Origin: Theocolax elegans
Taxonomy: Eukaryota; Arthropoda; Insecta; Hymenoptera; Cerocephalidae
DNA: 64,000 bases
Direction of reading: 5' to 3'
Assembly: GCA_026168455.1 (NCBI GenBank)
Contig: CM047431.1
Span: forward strand, 57,804,910-57,868,909
Part shown: positions 25,626 through 40,224 of the stretch, piece by piece
Layout: every line of letters begins with the position of its first letter
Numbering within the stretch: position 1 is the first letter of the stretch
The notes under the pieces: generated by a model
What the model was told of the DNA's origin: nothing
Database searches by the model: none
Seen by the model: the letters and a program-made list of their open reading frames with translations, nothing else
Translations under genes and position numbers: made by a program

Positions 25626-28600
25626 CGATCACCTCGAAACTTTCCTTCGAGTTTTAGGTGTGAACCGATCATTAAACGATGTACAGACGCAGAAAAAAAG
25701 AAAGGGTGAAAGTTATAATAATGGTTACGTACCTTCCTTGATCTCTTTCCGCGTGAGGTCGGCGCTACCTTTGGTGGCTCTTGCCACCATGTTCGTGAAA
25801 CCGATCCCGAGGCGCAACAGTTTGTAGTCATCGTCGGCCGTCAACGGCTCGGGCGTCAGCCCGCTCAGGTGTAGACACTTCCCTGTAATCATAACGATAA
25901 CTTCATTTTAGAAAATCTCAACTTTCCAATTGTTCGTTATGTAGTAACCAATTTTGAGGAGACATCGACCACCACAAAACTAAATTTTCTAATTTTTCTT
26001 TTAAAATAAATGCAAATGTGCATACATACGTAACCGTTATGTGGAAAAACATAAACTATCGTTCATTCGAATTTGAATTCATTTGTGTACGTTTTAGATT
26101 AAACTAGCGTCGAATTAGGCATCGAGAAATTTTGCATTCTTAAATGTTTATATCAATTTTCGTGAAAACGAGGTAAACGCTGCCACTTGCGTCATTATAT
26201 GTAATACGTAAATCAATAATTAAACATTCGTTAATTGGATTGTTTCAAACATAGAATTAATGGTCACGAACGATATATGTTACGCTTGTGCGATCGGTGG
26301 CGTTTTCTTTGTTTACATACAAAAATCGTAAAATATTTTTTTATTGTATTATATTGATATATAATATAATATATAATATTTTGAATTCGTTTATATAGTA
26401 TTTTGACCATTCGGGTTGGATGTACCCCAAAAATGTTACGAATTTTAAGGAAAAAAAAGAGATTATACGCAACCTTAGGTCGATAATAACACGATAATAA
26501 TAAATTATACGTATACTGTGTGTAACACCGTAATACTAAAAAGTGAATAATAATGACCAAGTGTCAAAGACACAATACATCCAAATTAAATTGGAGGAAC
26601 GTTATCGAGTATCATTTTTAAAATTCAATTCAATTTGAGTTTGAGTGTTTTATTTGAATAAATCATTTTTATTAATTTTTAATGATATACATAATATACA
26701 ATTGATATTAATAAAGAGAGGGAGAGAAGGAGAGAGAGAGAGAGAGTGGAAACGAGTAATTGACCACTGGTAGTTCATTAGTAACATAAAAATCCCATTA
26801 TAACGAAATGAATAAAATTAATAAATTAATGCACTCGGTTGAATTGTTTTATTAATTTGGTTAACGAGGCACTCGTGTAATTAGCAAAACGTGTGGAATA
26901 GCGGAAAAGGTTTAATCGGACTAAGCGGCTACAAGTGTTTATTGTCAGGATGAATCGCGATGATCGGAAAATAAAATAAACGCTATGCGTATTTCGAGCG
27001 GTCGCAAGCTCGAATAAGGGATGGGTTATAGGCCCTCTTCGGTGTCTCTTCTGTCTCCCTTTCTCCCATTTCCCATTCCCCGGGTAGGAAGAAAAGGGAA
27101 AGTCCGCGAAGGCGGCGCGGGTTTATTTATCGTTCGCGCGGCCAAGTTCGTTGTGTGTGTGTGGGTGTGGGTGTGTATAAACGTATACTTAGAGAGATAT
27201 TTGAGGGGTGGGGGCGCGAGGATTTAAAACGGCACACTATTCCAGAGAGAAGAGAAAGAGAGTGAGGGGGTGGGGTGAGAGGGTAGAGGGAGGAACGGAA
27301 GAGGGGAAGACGGCGCCTTGCGCGCGGCCGCCACGAGGAGATCGAGATTTACGAGAGTCTCCGTCTCTCGGCCGCTAGGCGGCGACCTACTCTCTCTCTC
27401 TCTCTCTCTCTCTCTCGCTCTCCCTCGCTCTCCCTCCGCGACCTTGAGACCCCTACCACCACCAGCTAAGCGGAACTTGGGAACAAAGTTGCTTGGTGCA
27501 CTCTCTCTCGGTGGACTCGATCCCTCTCGCTTTACGCGTGTATATACATCCACCCACTCACCCACCATCGGAGCTTGCGACGACGGACCAACTCGTAAGA
27601 GACGAGGGATGGGGCAAGGCGAACGCCCTCGATCGAACTAACTTTCCGCGAGTCGCGAGCTCGACCTTTCCAAGACGCCGCGACCTCCCGCCTAAACTTT
27701 ATTGCGCTCTCGCGCTCTCGCGGCCGACCATCACCTTTCTTTTTTATTCTCCGTATACTGCCCTCCTTCCTTCCTTCCTTCCTTCCTCCCTTACTTCCTT
27801 TCTTCCTTTCTTCCCTCCTCCCCTTACACGTACCCACTATAATATTCCGTATTTACGAGATCCCCCCGATCGATCCCTCTTTCACTTCTAACGACTACCC
27901 CTTACTTTCCATTGCCCCCGTTCACCATCGATATAAATTATGCCAACGTACTTTCAACTAAATTTACATTTTTTATCCAACGCACCGGAGAGCTCCAGTT
28001 TCATATTTTCGATAAGTACTCTCTGATATTCGCTCCACTGAACACTGATTCATCTTTCGGCTGGACTACTCGCGCGTGCACGCGTTCTACACATTTCTTT
28101 CTTTTCCTAATTTCAAATCTACTTATTTTACTTTTCCAAACTACCAGTGACATTTGACGAGTATACCAAAATAAATATTGTCGAGGTTTCCTTTAAAATC
28201 TTATGGTTAACTTTAGGTTTATAATACCCTGCGCTATGTTTACACTTTCCAAACATTTTTTACGTAAATTTTAAGTTTACTTGTAGACTGTCCTCTTGAT
28301 TTAACCAAATTTATCGATACGTTCGTACCATTACACTGAGAAAAATGGTACACATAAAAAAATGACTATATTGTTATAGTAACGTACACGGAGAAAAAAA
28401 TGTTGTAGTAAAAATAACATTGTCGTTTAGTAATAGTGAGATAGACTCGACAAATAGTAATAATTGCTATTTTGTTATAGGAAAATGTTACTACACATCT
28501 ATTAATATTTACTATATATCTCGTAAATTTTCCTATGAAAAATAGTAATTTTTATTATTTGTCAACTCTGTCTGTCCATTACTAAACAACATTGTCATTT

Positions 28601-31600
28601 TTACTACAACATTTTTTCTCCGCGTAGACGATTTCGTATCGTCCTTACAAAGAAACGGTCTCCTACCGAATGTAGGTAACGATGAAACAAGAGATTTCGC
28701 GTGTTAAAATAAAGTTAAAGATGAAATTTCTTTAGAAAAAAAAAAGGAGAGTGAAATTTACTCCGAGACTCGCAATTATAACGATCTAATTTCACCTACT
28801 TCTTTTTCTTACCTTCCTCGCTATCGATAATTTAAATGATTCCTTTATTTCTAATTAATTTCTATTGGCGGAAAATCGTTGGTGGAAACGTGTCGATAAA
28901 GAAAAAATACAATGTTTGGCGATATCGCGTGTCACGATCGATGAAAATTTTAATAAAGATTTACACGAAATAAAGATTAACGACGCCCTAGGCTACGCGT
29001 TGTACAATCTTGGTATAGGGAAGTGGTATCAACGTCGAGTTTGACCTCTCTTCGCGTGAACAATACCGTGGATACGAATATACGTACTTAATACTAATGG
29101 AATATATCGTAATTCGTTCGAGTTCCTCGAGCCCTATCGTATCGAAAAAATCCATTATTCCAACAAGATGAACATTTCGTCCCTTTAATTTATAGACGTG
29201 TTTTCTCTTGTTCTTTTCTTTCTCGCGCAACAAAAATAACCGCGTTATGTACGTGATTCGGAGACCGATTATCTCGGAAAAACAAAAATTAAATATTTTC
29301 TCGAGATAGGTGATTGCTGACTGGAGATGAAACCAAAATTTTCTACATAATTTAAATAATATTTTCAATGGGTGATAATTATATTAATATTTTTTAAATA
29401 ATCCGTATATAAATATAGTAATTACCAAAGATTGTAATCGTATACCACCGGATTCGCACGAAATGCTCAAGATTTCACGAAGAAAATTCAAATTTGTATA
29501 GCTCCGACATTGACGATTGGTAATTCCCTTGAAAAATAATATTCTCGAGGTATATAATGTAAGTTGACGGTGTAGAGTGAAATAATGACGAATTTGATAT
29601 TGAGTAACCGAGAGAGTATGTGCGTTCGCGGGAAGATCGTCGGAACTCCGAGAGTATAAGTAAATTAACGAAACGAGTTTATTAGAGGATCGCGTTCGCA
29701 TAACCGAGCTCGATAATTCACTCGGGCTCGTATTATACGATCATCGTTCTCGGCTTCCCAAATCTTTGTTGGACTTTTGATGCACTTGATCAAACTAGTT
29801 TGATAGGCGCTTACGAGAGCGATTAATACGCGTTTTACGACGCGTCGCGAGCAACTATATATTCTCGATCGTGTTATACCTTTACTCTTCCTTTTGATTT
29901 CAACATAATCACGTCGATTTCCTCCCACTTATTATTAATCACTCGTGTAGATGATTCCTCATACTATGGATCGATCTAATTATCATTATTTTATATAATC
30001 ATGTAAATTATTGAATTTAAATTTATCGAGTGAGTTTTATTATTTATATCATTACGATCACGACGTGCTAAAAGACGTTTGTTTTACTTATTTAATTATA
30101 TACGGAGAGAAAAAGATATCAATGATTACTATCCTGGTTAGTAGTGATTAATATACGTGTCAAGTAATTGGGAACCATGATGCAAAAAGAAAGGAAAAAA
30201 GTACTTATATAAATACTAAGGTATTTCAGCATTCAGTGCTACGAATTACAAGTAGTAAGTCCAAAATTGTTTTATCGTTTCTGACTTACTAGTGGGGTAT
30301 AGTAATCATTGCTATTTTTTTCTCTTCGTACATGTACACGTTCATAATCTTTTACGTAGCACAAATCTTTGCTCAAAGTCACTAGTACAACATCAAACGT
30401 CCTTCGTACCGAAAACAAAAAAAATATCACTATAATTTTGACGAAAGAGACGCTGTGTGTGCGTGTATGTACATATCACGTATAGCACTACGCGTATACT
30501 CTCCACACTATCGTTGAACACGAATTCAAAAGGTTAGCCAGTATATCGTCCGCATTGTCCATTCACCACTCGATTAATCATTTTGCGAACCATTATTTAA
30601 CACTTATAACTCGATCGTGTTTCGCATAATGGAATAAACACGTTTCAATTGACTCTGCGACATTCCCACCTCCTCCTCGTCCTTCTCTTCCTCCTCCCTC
30701 TTTCTTTTCAATTACCAATTGTCAAAATTCGGAGAGTTCGTTTGTTGTTTTTTTTTTCTTTTTTCAAACGGAGTACTGACTACGAATTCAAATAAACGAT
30801 ATCGGTCTATTTGAAAAACCGTTGCTCGGCGGCGGTCAAGTCGCAGTGTAAAAGTAAAAAGACGAAGTTAGGTTTAGAACTGCACTCACGAGGAAAAACT
30901 AGGAGGCGCACCCACTCGTAAGAAAGAGGAAAAGAGAAGGCGAGATGAAGATATAAGTAGATAGCAGACCGTCGGTAGTTGGCTCTTCCCACTTTGGCGG
31001 TAAACTCGAGTCAACCAGCCGTTCTCGCTGCATCCGAGCCAGTAGTCCGCGGCCCGCGACCCCGGACGGGGTCACGCGCTACGGTATATCCCAACCCCCG
31101 GAGAGAGCGTACCAAAAAATCGATTCGTTCCGAAATGTTGTACATATATATATATATATATATATATGCATACGTGTGTCTGCGCGTGTGTGTGTGTGTG
31201 CATTTATACGTGTATATGCATGTGTGTATTTATATTTATTATATATATATATATAATATGTATGTGAGTGTGCGTGTGCGTGTGGGTGTGGGTGCGCGTA
31301 TGTATGGAGAGACACGGACGTACACACACGTAGGCCAACCGCTGAAGGCTCGCTGTTCGCGTATTCGTACGTGCGTGTATATTTAAATGCGAGATTATAA
31401 AATGTACGTGTGCGCGCGCGTGTGTGTGTATACGGGATGAGTTTTAACCGAGCGAAATGGACCCGTCTTCCCGAAGAGTTGGATCGTGTCCAGTTCACCT
31501 CGACGAAAAAAAGAAAAGAAAAAATAGGTGACATTCCCATATATTCCCCGTGTGTGTTACCCCGTTAGATCGCGCACACTTTTGACGCGAGGCACTCGGT

Positions 31601-32346
31601 GGTGTCGCGGACGAGGCAAACCGTGACCGAAAGTTACGAGGAGACCGCGCGGGTCAACAGGAGTTGAGAAAAGTGTCGGAGACCTCGTGGCGTAGGTTCA
31701 CTCGGACCGAAGGGAAAGGTTGAGTTGTCACTCGAACGAGGGTAACGTGGGTAACGCGGGTAACGTGGGATAACGTGGGATAACGTGGGATAACCAAGTA
31801 GGAGTGATTATACTGGTGTGCGTGTGCGAGTGTGGGTGTGCGAGTAGATACGAACTTTAAGAATCCTGGTGGTCGTGAGAGGAGGAGACGTTTGGATGGT
31901 CAGGAACGCTCGGGGCAGAAGTAGCCCTCGATCGGCATCGCGATCCACTGGAACACATCGACGCACGACAAAACAACTGACGACCCACATACTCCCGCGC
32001 GCTTCGTCTCGCTCTTTCTCTTTTTATCATCCCCTCTCTCACCCGCATTCGCTGCCACCCCTAAACCCCCTATCCACTACCCTGCTCCTCCTCCCCACCC
32101 CCAATCCCCATCCCCTTCCACCCCTTCCGCCACCCTACCACCATCCTACCACCATCCACCATCCTCGCTCTCCGGCTCTCTTTATACACGTGCGCGCATA
32201 TCTGTAGACGCACACGCTCACGACCACTCGCCCCCACACCACCTCCCAGCCAGATACACGTACACACACCCGCACATGCACGCACGTTGAGTTATGTATA
32301 GACGTACGTGAGTCTACATATATAAATATACATATATATGTATATA

Positions 32347-32386
<40 letters not shown>

Positions 32387-32483
32387 TATACGTGTCGAGA
32401 GGGTGGTGTGGATCGTACATCCCGGTGGCCAAAGTAACGCGCGCAGAATGAACGAGCGAGCTAGCTAGAAAGAGAGAGAGAGA

Positions 32484-32514
<31 letters not shown>

Positions 32515-35314
32515 CCAGGTCAAAATCGATGCAACCTGGCCGTTCCTGCAAGCGTACCCGGAGCAGAGAGAGAAAGAGAGAGAGAGAGAGAGGACCGCGC
32601 CTGGAAAATCAATTTTCATCCTTTTCCACCCTGGTAGTGCTTGTGCTTGTGCTGGTGGTGCTACTGCCACTGCTGCTGCTCGTGGTGCTGGTGCGGTGCG
32701 TTGCACGCAACGCACGGCTTTTCGAGCGAATTTCTATCTCTCTTGCACTTTGTGGGCGTTTGGATTTATATCCCGGCCAAGATTCTACATTGCTCCCGCG
32801 TTCCGGGTTAACCCCATCCGCGATTTTCGTTCGAGGGGATACATTTTTCAAAATGATCCTTTCTCCCCTCCCCCCCCCCAACCCCGCACCTCTCCCCTCG
32901 CCTCTTTTTTTTTATTTCCAGTTTAATTCGTATTTTTCGCTCGGTTTTTCTTTTTCGTATTTTTTCGATATATAAAGAGAAGGGTAACTTTTTTAAATAT
33001 TTATATTACTCGGTTGACGACGGATCGTATAGATTATAATGAACGATAATCGCCCTCGTGCGAGGGATGACACTGCTCGTCAAGGATTCTTCGACCTCGT
33101 TTGAGATTTTCAACGAAACCGACACTTTGTCGATTATTCGACGACGATGTATTATTTGATTCTCAATGGAAAAAGAGACCGGATGGATACTTTTTCGTTG
33201 TAATTAATTTACTAATGATCCATTGAATAATTATAATTAAGTATTAGTTTTACGGCAATAAGTCGTTTCGGCGATACGATATATTTACACAACGCGTTAC
33301 GGTAGTGTTGATTTCTAAACTGTAAGGCGATATAAAACCAATACCCCGTACTCGAGCTGGTGCGACAATTCAGTAGCGTACTACTAGATTCGTTACATAA
33401 TTGGTATTCGCGTACTAATCTTCGATAATGCGCGCGCTCGTTATTTAATTTATCTACTCTTCCAATTTAACGACGTTAATTTACTTGACGAACATACCAC
33501 CACATAGGTTATTTTTAAGATATATTAAGGAACAATTTCACGATATCCCGTTCAGTGGGTTATCGTTATCAATTGTTAACGACAATTCTACACTTCACTT
33601 ATCGAAATTATTGCAAAATGATGCTTCATACTTATTTATAATAATCAGGGTAATGGATTCGTAGTTTTAAAAAAAAACAAACAAATATAATTAATATAAT
33701 AATTTAGAGTTGTAGCACACGATAATCATTGATTGAAACTAATTTTTTACATAAATAGAAGTTTAACACAGAGGAAAAAAAGCACCAAGTCCTTTATTTA
33801 TATAAATAATACCAAACCCTCGTACGGTGTTAAATTAACTCGATCACGCATGGGTTCGATGTACGAATAACAATTCGTTCAACTATCAAATCGCCATAAT
33901 CTTTTGTCGAATGACCGATACTATCTTCAGCTCGACGTCGGAGCCATTAGTCACTAGAAACAAAAAAAATGGCCAACGAGGACCGCGCGAATTCGCGTAA
34001 TCAATTCCTAGATACGTGCATATTTTTGTTGTTGTTGTCGTTGTCGTTGGCGTTGTCGTTGGCGTACCCCTGGTCGTTCGCGATCGTATGCTCGCTATTT
34101 TATCTAGATTAATTTTTCGTTTACCATTTCGCGAATCCATTTACCGTTATCTCGAAATCTTCGAGCCAGTCGATGTATCGCGCGCACCGTTGGTCGGGCG
34201 AACGCGAAAAAAAAAAACTGGTACGAAATAAAACGCGAACGCCATAAGTAACAAAGTAACGCGAAATTTGACCGAAATTGTTGGATGGTTGGTTTGAAAT
34301 AAATATATAGGAAATTAGCAGGTGTCTCGAGAGGTGCGATGAAAGCGTTACCTAACGCGCGTCAAATTCTGAATATTAAATGTCCGTCGTAGGTAAATAA
34401 AATAAAAAAAGCACGATTGATTTAACCGTAACGAGCTGTCGATCATCGATACGAATTATGGTAGAGGTAGGAGGGAGCCGAATAGTACGAGAGAAGAAAG
34501 AGAAAAGAGTCAAGGCCGACGATAAGTCATAAAATAAAAGGAGGACTAAGGCTGTGTGTACGTATAAATCGGAAAGTTGAATTTGCCGGGCAGGAAAGCG
34601 AGTCCAAGTTGAAGAAAGTTTCGCGATCGCGCCCGCCGCATAAAAGTATGTATGTGTGTGTGTGCAGGGGGGATGGGGGGAGGGAGGTATATCTGTACGA
34701 GGGAGATAATGGGAGAGAGAGAGAGATGGAGAGAGAGGAGGTTCGCGACCCCCGCATCGGAATTCCAAGGTTAAGCGGTGCGCGCGGACTCGGAGAGATT
34801 CGAGGCGCGCAGCCCCGTTTCCACGAGGTAGATACGGAGGACGAGGAGCACGAGGAGCACGAGGCGGAGGAGGCTGACGCGGGGACGGCGGAACGGTGGA
34901 GGGTGGGTGAGGGGGGGATAGGGTAGCGGAGGGTAAGTATAATTAAGCAGCGCTCGATCGTCGATCGGTCGACCGGTCGATCGTTACTCGCGAGGGTTTC
35001 ACGGACGCGGGGTCAAAAAACTTTGGAGGGTGGGCCCGAGCACGAGCACCGCCACCGAGTCACCAAGAGAGGAAGAGTGGAAGAGTGGAAGAGAGGAAGA
35101 GAGGAAGAGAGGAAGAGAGGGAGAAGGCAAGCTGGTATCGAGCGAGTCGAGGCGCGCAGGTCTCTCGCTCCCACCCCAGCTCGCTCCTCGCTCGCTTCCG
35201 CCCAGCCGGTTACCCGGCGCCCCGCTTCCGGCGCTCTCGCTCCCTCCATCCTCCGCGCTTCACCTCACCTCACTACCACCGCCACCGCCACCGCCACTCC
35301 GAGAGAGGGAGGGA

Positions 35315-35349
<35 letters not shown>

Positions 35350-35496
35350 ACGTACAGCCGGGGTTGGCTATACCAGGCGCACTCGGGGCGCCCTCTCGAT
35401 GTCTCACCCACCCACCGTGTAGCTGGCAGCTCTCCCTCCCGGCTCCGAGCTCTTTCGCCTCTTCTACCCCACCCCCTACCTCTGCCCCTGCCACTG

Positions 35497-35532
<36 letters not shown>

Positions 35533-37441
35533 CTGCTTTCAACGAGAGAGCTGAAAGAGGAGGAGGGCCACCACGGGGTGGAGGGAGGAGGTAGAGGATG
35601 GACGAGCGAGGTGCTACGACGACTGAGAGGAGGGAGTAGACTCTCTCTCTCTCTCTCTCTCTCTCTACTAGTCTACTTGGTCGAGGGCACCATCTACGAA
35701 GAGAAGGGAAGAGCAGAGAGGAGCAGAGAGGAGCAGAGAAGAGCAGAGAAGAGCAGAGAAGAGCAGAGAAGAGGGAGAAAGAGCTCTCGCATCCCCTTTG
35801 CGCGCGCGGACCCGTTTATCCGGCTTCGGGAGTCTTTCTCTCTAGAGCCGAGCTTTGCGACCCCTCGCTCCCTCTCACTCCCTGTGCTCCGGGTATTACG
35901 TGCAACCCGCGTCTCTATCTAGGTGAATGCACGCCAAGAGAGGAGGGTGCACGCTACCTTCCTTCCTTCCTTCCTTCCTTCCTACCTGCCAACCAACCAA
36001 CCAACCAACCACTACTGCTGGTGCTGGTGCTGCTGCTACTACTACTACCATCACCAGTACTGGTGGCTCTACTAAGAAGAAGAGAATGTAGCTCTCTCGA
36101 GTGCGCATAGCCGCGTGCACACAGCCCTCGAGTGGAGAAGGTGCTTGGTGCCGCGACGCTTCCTCGTGGGCCCTCGAATCCTCTCCCTCTCCCTCGTCGT
36201 ACCTTCGTACTGGCTTCTCGCCACCGATCGCGACACCTAATTGCTCGGGACTTTAGAGCACCTCTTTCTTCCGGTCTCTCGAGAACTCACCTCCTCTCTT
36301 TCCACGCACGCGTCGACTCTTATTAAAGAGTCCGAGCGTGTATGCATCGCGATCGACAACGTCACCTCGATCCATCGATTCGGGGAGCTCGTCACCCTGC
36401 TCGATATATGGTCAACCGAAAAACCAAACGATCGATATATTACACACCCACTTCGGTTCGCCCGGGCAAATTTATTTTTTATATTACTCGTTCATGCGGC
36501 AAGCGCGCTTTACCGGCAGTACCACGCTTGTAAACTCGTCTCGACCTCGATCATCTACCATTCTTTTGCTTCTTTCGGACGACGTGATTCCTGATCACTC
36601 GTATAGTTTATACTATTTAAATAACTTGATTTTGAGACGGGTACTTTACTCGATTACTTATAGTGTAATTTCTTTCATCGACGGCTCGAACACCTCTGCG
36701 TCGTTCGAATAACGTAAAAATAGATTATACCTTCGCTAACGGATGTAATTCCGCTATTTCTAAGTAAACAATGAATATTTCGAGTTTAAATTATTTTTTC
36801 AAATTACCCTTTTTCTTCCATCGATATTAAATATCCAAGTTTTTCAAATTACCGACACCGTTTTGTTTAAACAAAAAAAAAAAACGAAAGAACCAGTAAA
36901 GTACGCGCGGTGACTGCAATTACCTCGTATTTACCTATATGTATGCGTCTTTAATTTCTATTCGAATAATCTTATCTACGAATCTACGGACAAACCTGCG
37001 TTCGAACGACTGGTGTGCGAATACATCACAGTGTAATTACGATACTTTTATAACTCAATTCAATCAATTTTTAACGGAAAATAAAAAATTATAAAGAGGA
37101 AAAAAAAAACATAAACGCGATATATATATATAGATCGATAAACGATAATGTACGTAAGCTATCTTTGTACGTATAATTAATGACGTTACAGTGTTTTGTA
37201 CACTACGATGCAATTGATTTGGTTACACCGATCAAAGATTTTTTTAGGCAATTAATTGACAAAAAAAAGGAATTTTATTAGTTTCGCGTTAATATTCACT
37301 TGTGACACATAAGGATACACGTATGACGAAAAAGCCGAATTTTATTATACGCTTCATCGAGCGATGTTAAAATGCACTTTTAGACTACGCGACAGAATAT
37401 TGACCGATGATGCGATTTTAACCCAATGAAGCTTATTTGCC

Positions 37442-37477
<36 letters not shown>

Positions 37478-38065
37478 TTTAAATAACTTCATCTCGTGCC
37501 GTGTCGCGTCAATTAGGATTATAATGACTTTATAATTATATATTGCACAATGCATTTTACAACTATACAGTTGTACAAACGGAGGATGCTTGTAGGTTGT
37601 ACGCATTTTATGGGTTTTGTAGAGCACGCTATACGTGTTTCACTGCGCAAGTAGATACGATCGTCTATGGTCGGACGTTTGCGCGTCAAAATAATGTTTT
37701 ATCTTTTTTTTTTTTTCTTTTTCTTTTTCGCGTAACGCGTTATTCAATACGGTATGCAGATGTTAAATTATTTCGATTGGTGATTGTTTTAATCATTTAA
37801 ATTTGTTACTTTGATTTACAGGAATTAACAACGGTAAAAAAAAAAGTGCAATTTTACACCTCTCACATTCGATGGGAAAGTATACGATTCGACCCGACTC
37901 GGATTTTTAAAAACGTAGCGTACCGAAAATATTATTCTAAAAGCGTCGTATTGGCACACCCAGTACTCAGCTAGTAATCTGACATTTGTGTATATTCTTT
38001 CACGAGGGGGTACGGATTATAATGACAATTTTTTGTTCCTACTCGTTGTTAAAGCTTTCGTTTAT

Positions 38066-38109
<44 letters not shown>

Positions 38110-40185
38110 TATGGGTATGTGTGCGTGTGCATAGCTGCATTTTCTTGCAGGATTTAAGTTAAATTTTTATCACTGCACCGTGAACGAGAATAATTTGCGA
38201 TTCCTTGTCTAAATATTGTTTGTCACGCATGTGCACGTTTTTTGTTATTAATCAAACTATTTCGTATTCCATTTAATAAGTAATTGAACAGATCTTTCTA
38301 TTCTACTCATTTTTGTTCGGCCAGTGTCAACACTTTCTCGCATATTATATACGACCATTTATTAAAATAAGATACTAATTTTAATCTACTTTTGAGCTTG
38401 TAAACGCAATATTAAGGTTGAATATGTTTTTATACACGTAAATGTGTATTAAAAATAAACAAGTGTTAAATATAATAAAATTGCGTATATTTATGTAAAT
38501 ACTGAATACATAATAAAAATATCAGTTGTAAATCACAACTAAATCTACACACAGAGAGAAAAGAATTGAATAAAATAACCTAATGTATCTGGTTAGATGC
38601 TACTTATATAATTTTTTTCAAAATTTGATATACAAATTGATGATCACATTAAAATATTTAACATATCGAATAGTTATTTTTCCAAGACGAGATATGTTTT
38701 GTTTTACAAGTTTTACCATTACAATATTTACCTAGAATATTTAGATATTTTTGCAGAACAATTTTAAGTTTACTACTCGTAGAAAGCTGAAAAGATTATT
38801 CGTATGTTCAATGGTTGCAGTAATTAAATTAAGTGTTAATTTGAAAAGTAGCTCATACATGCTCATTAAATAATGACAGGAGAAAAGTGGCCTTTTTTAC
38901 GTAAGTAATTTAGTTACGATTAACAAGGAGTATATCGGTCCTCCGAAAGCCAAAATTGATCAATGTACCTCGATGTGATTGATAAACCAGTACACCCGAA
39001 GGATAAAAATAAGAAGTAAGGTGAGGGTACGCGGTAGTTACGCAACGTTGTCTCGAAATCCCGTCCACCGAAGGTCAAGCCAAGTTCTGCAAGAGAGCAA
39101 CCCCGCGCGAAACTTTTGCCAGTCACGTTTCGACTTTCGAAGGGAAGGAGAGAGAGAGAGAGAGAGAGAGTGAGAGAGGAAGAGAGAAAGAGGGGACTAC
39201 AAGTCGAGAGAAGGGAGACGACCCAACCGGGGAATTGGGTCACCCGATGGCCGGGCAAAAAAAGTGAAGATAACGAGATTCCCGAGGAACTTGCCGTCGC
39301 CACGATTTTTCCGACTTTTTATTTTCCCCTCTCTTTCTCTCCTTTTCTTTTCTTACTTCTCTCGTTTTTGTTTCGGACACTTGGTGGGAAATTTCGGTCT
39401 CGCGCGAACACCCAGAGGTATACCTATACATTTTTTTTTTGATAATTAACGGGATTAATCATTGGGTTTTGTGCTTCGCGATACTTTTACGGATCAGTTC
39501 GACATACCTCAGATGTTGCATTTCTTTAAATATTGAAAGCTTACATTGTTGATCGCTCACGGCTTTTATACGATATTCCACTTTCCTATATATTTTCGAT
39601 CGCGTTGAAATAAAATTTTACGATTCACGCGTGACACTACGGTCCAAAAACCTACAAATCCACCAATTAAGAAAACAAAACTTCGCGGGGTATACGAACG
39701 AACGCGGACATCGAGAGACCGTAATTTTTGCAGGGAGTACTTTTTTAACACATCGTACGTGTGTGTGTGTGAAACCATGGACCGCGTACATGCGTCGCAA
39801 CTTGAAATTGCCAAATTTAAGATGTTAGTTGAACAACGCGCGGTACGTGTGTGTGTGTGACCCACTTGGTTAAAAATAGCTTGGTTCGACTTAAAAATCC
39901 GAAATCTCGTACCGAGCGAATCGAACAATTTTCGGTCTAGACTAAAATCCGTTTTGCTTCCACTTTTTAATTAAACCACCCACACCCCTCAATACAAAAA
40001 TTAAAGACGCAGGGTATTAAAGTTATACTTTTTTATATCTCTACGTTTACAGTGATACGTATATAGATATTTCGTCGATTACGTTCGCGTACAAACAAGT
40101 AGGAGCGACGTTTCCATTTGACAAATATTATTATTTTGTTTATCCTGTATTTTAATTACGAGCGTCGTGTACAAACCATCGGCGC

Positions 40186-40224
<39 letters not shown>

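Larger units (their letters stand above)
22689..25732 (-). other. TDG introns 5 and 4b around exon 5 (no other gene seen)
   Basis: AT-rich intron DNA on both sides of exon 5 (22689-23368 and 23512-25732). It holds a 135-bp inverted-repeat element (24886-25020), a G-rich stretch (25119-25150), and GA and CT arrays at 25445-25472 and 25590-25621. Confidence 0.65.
34600..36400. promoter_or_regulatory. GC/CpG-rich island with purine tracts in TDG intron
   Basis: The strongest GC block of the window. It contains GGAAGAG tandem units (35068-35118), a G-rich GGGTGA repeat (35317-35349), (CTG)n (35500-35530), (CT)n (35641-35667), a 10-bp GAGCAGAGA repeat (35709-35773), and TTCC then AACC repeats (35957-36009). 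A strong plus-strand splice-donor match, GAGG|GTAAGTAT, lies at 34932/34933. It is a candidate start of a plus-strand non-coding transcript or an enhancer. Confidence 0.3.

Noticed and set aside
25311..25709. ORFs rich in RERERE or SLSLSL near GA/CT arrays (also at 27.3, 32.5, 35.6, 39.1, 42.6, 43.2 and 52.2 kb)
   Set aside because: Dinucleotide repeats give open alternating frames; no domains or conserved blocks.
31079..31540. 153-codon minus-strand frame rich in H, T, Y and A
   Set aside because: Produced by GT/CA and TA microsatellites.
35085..35594. 169-codon plus-strand frame with poly-A/T tail
   Set aside because: Low-complexity translation of GGAAGAG, GGGTGA and CTG repeats; no recognisable protein.
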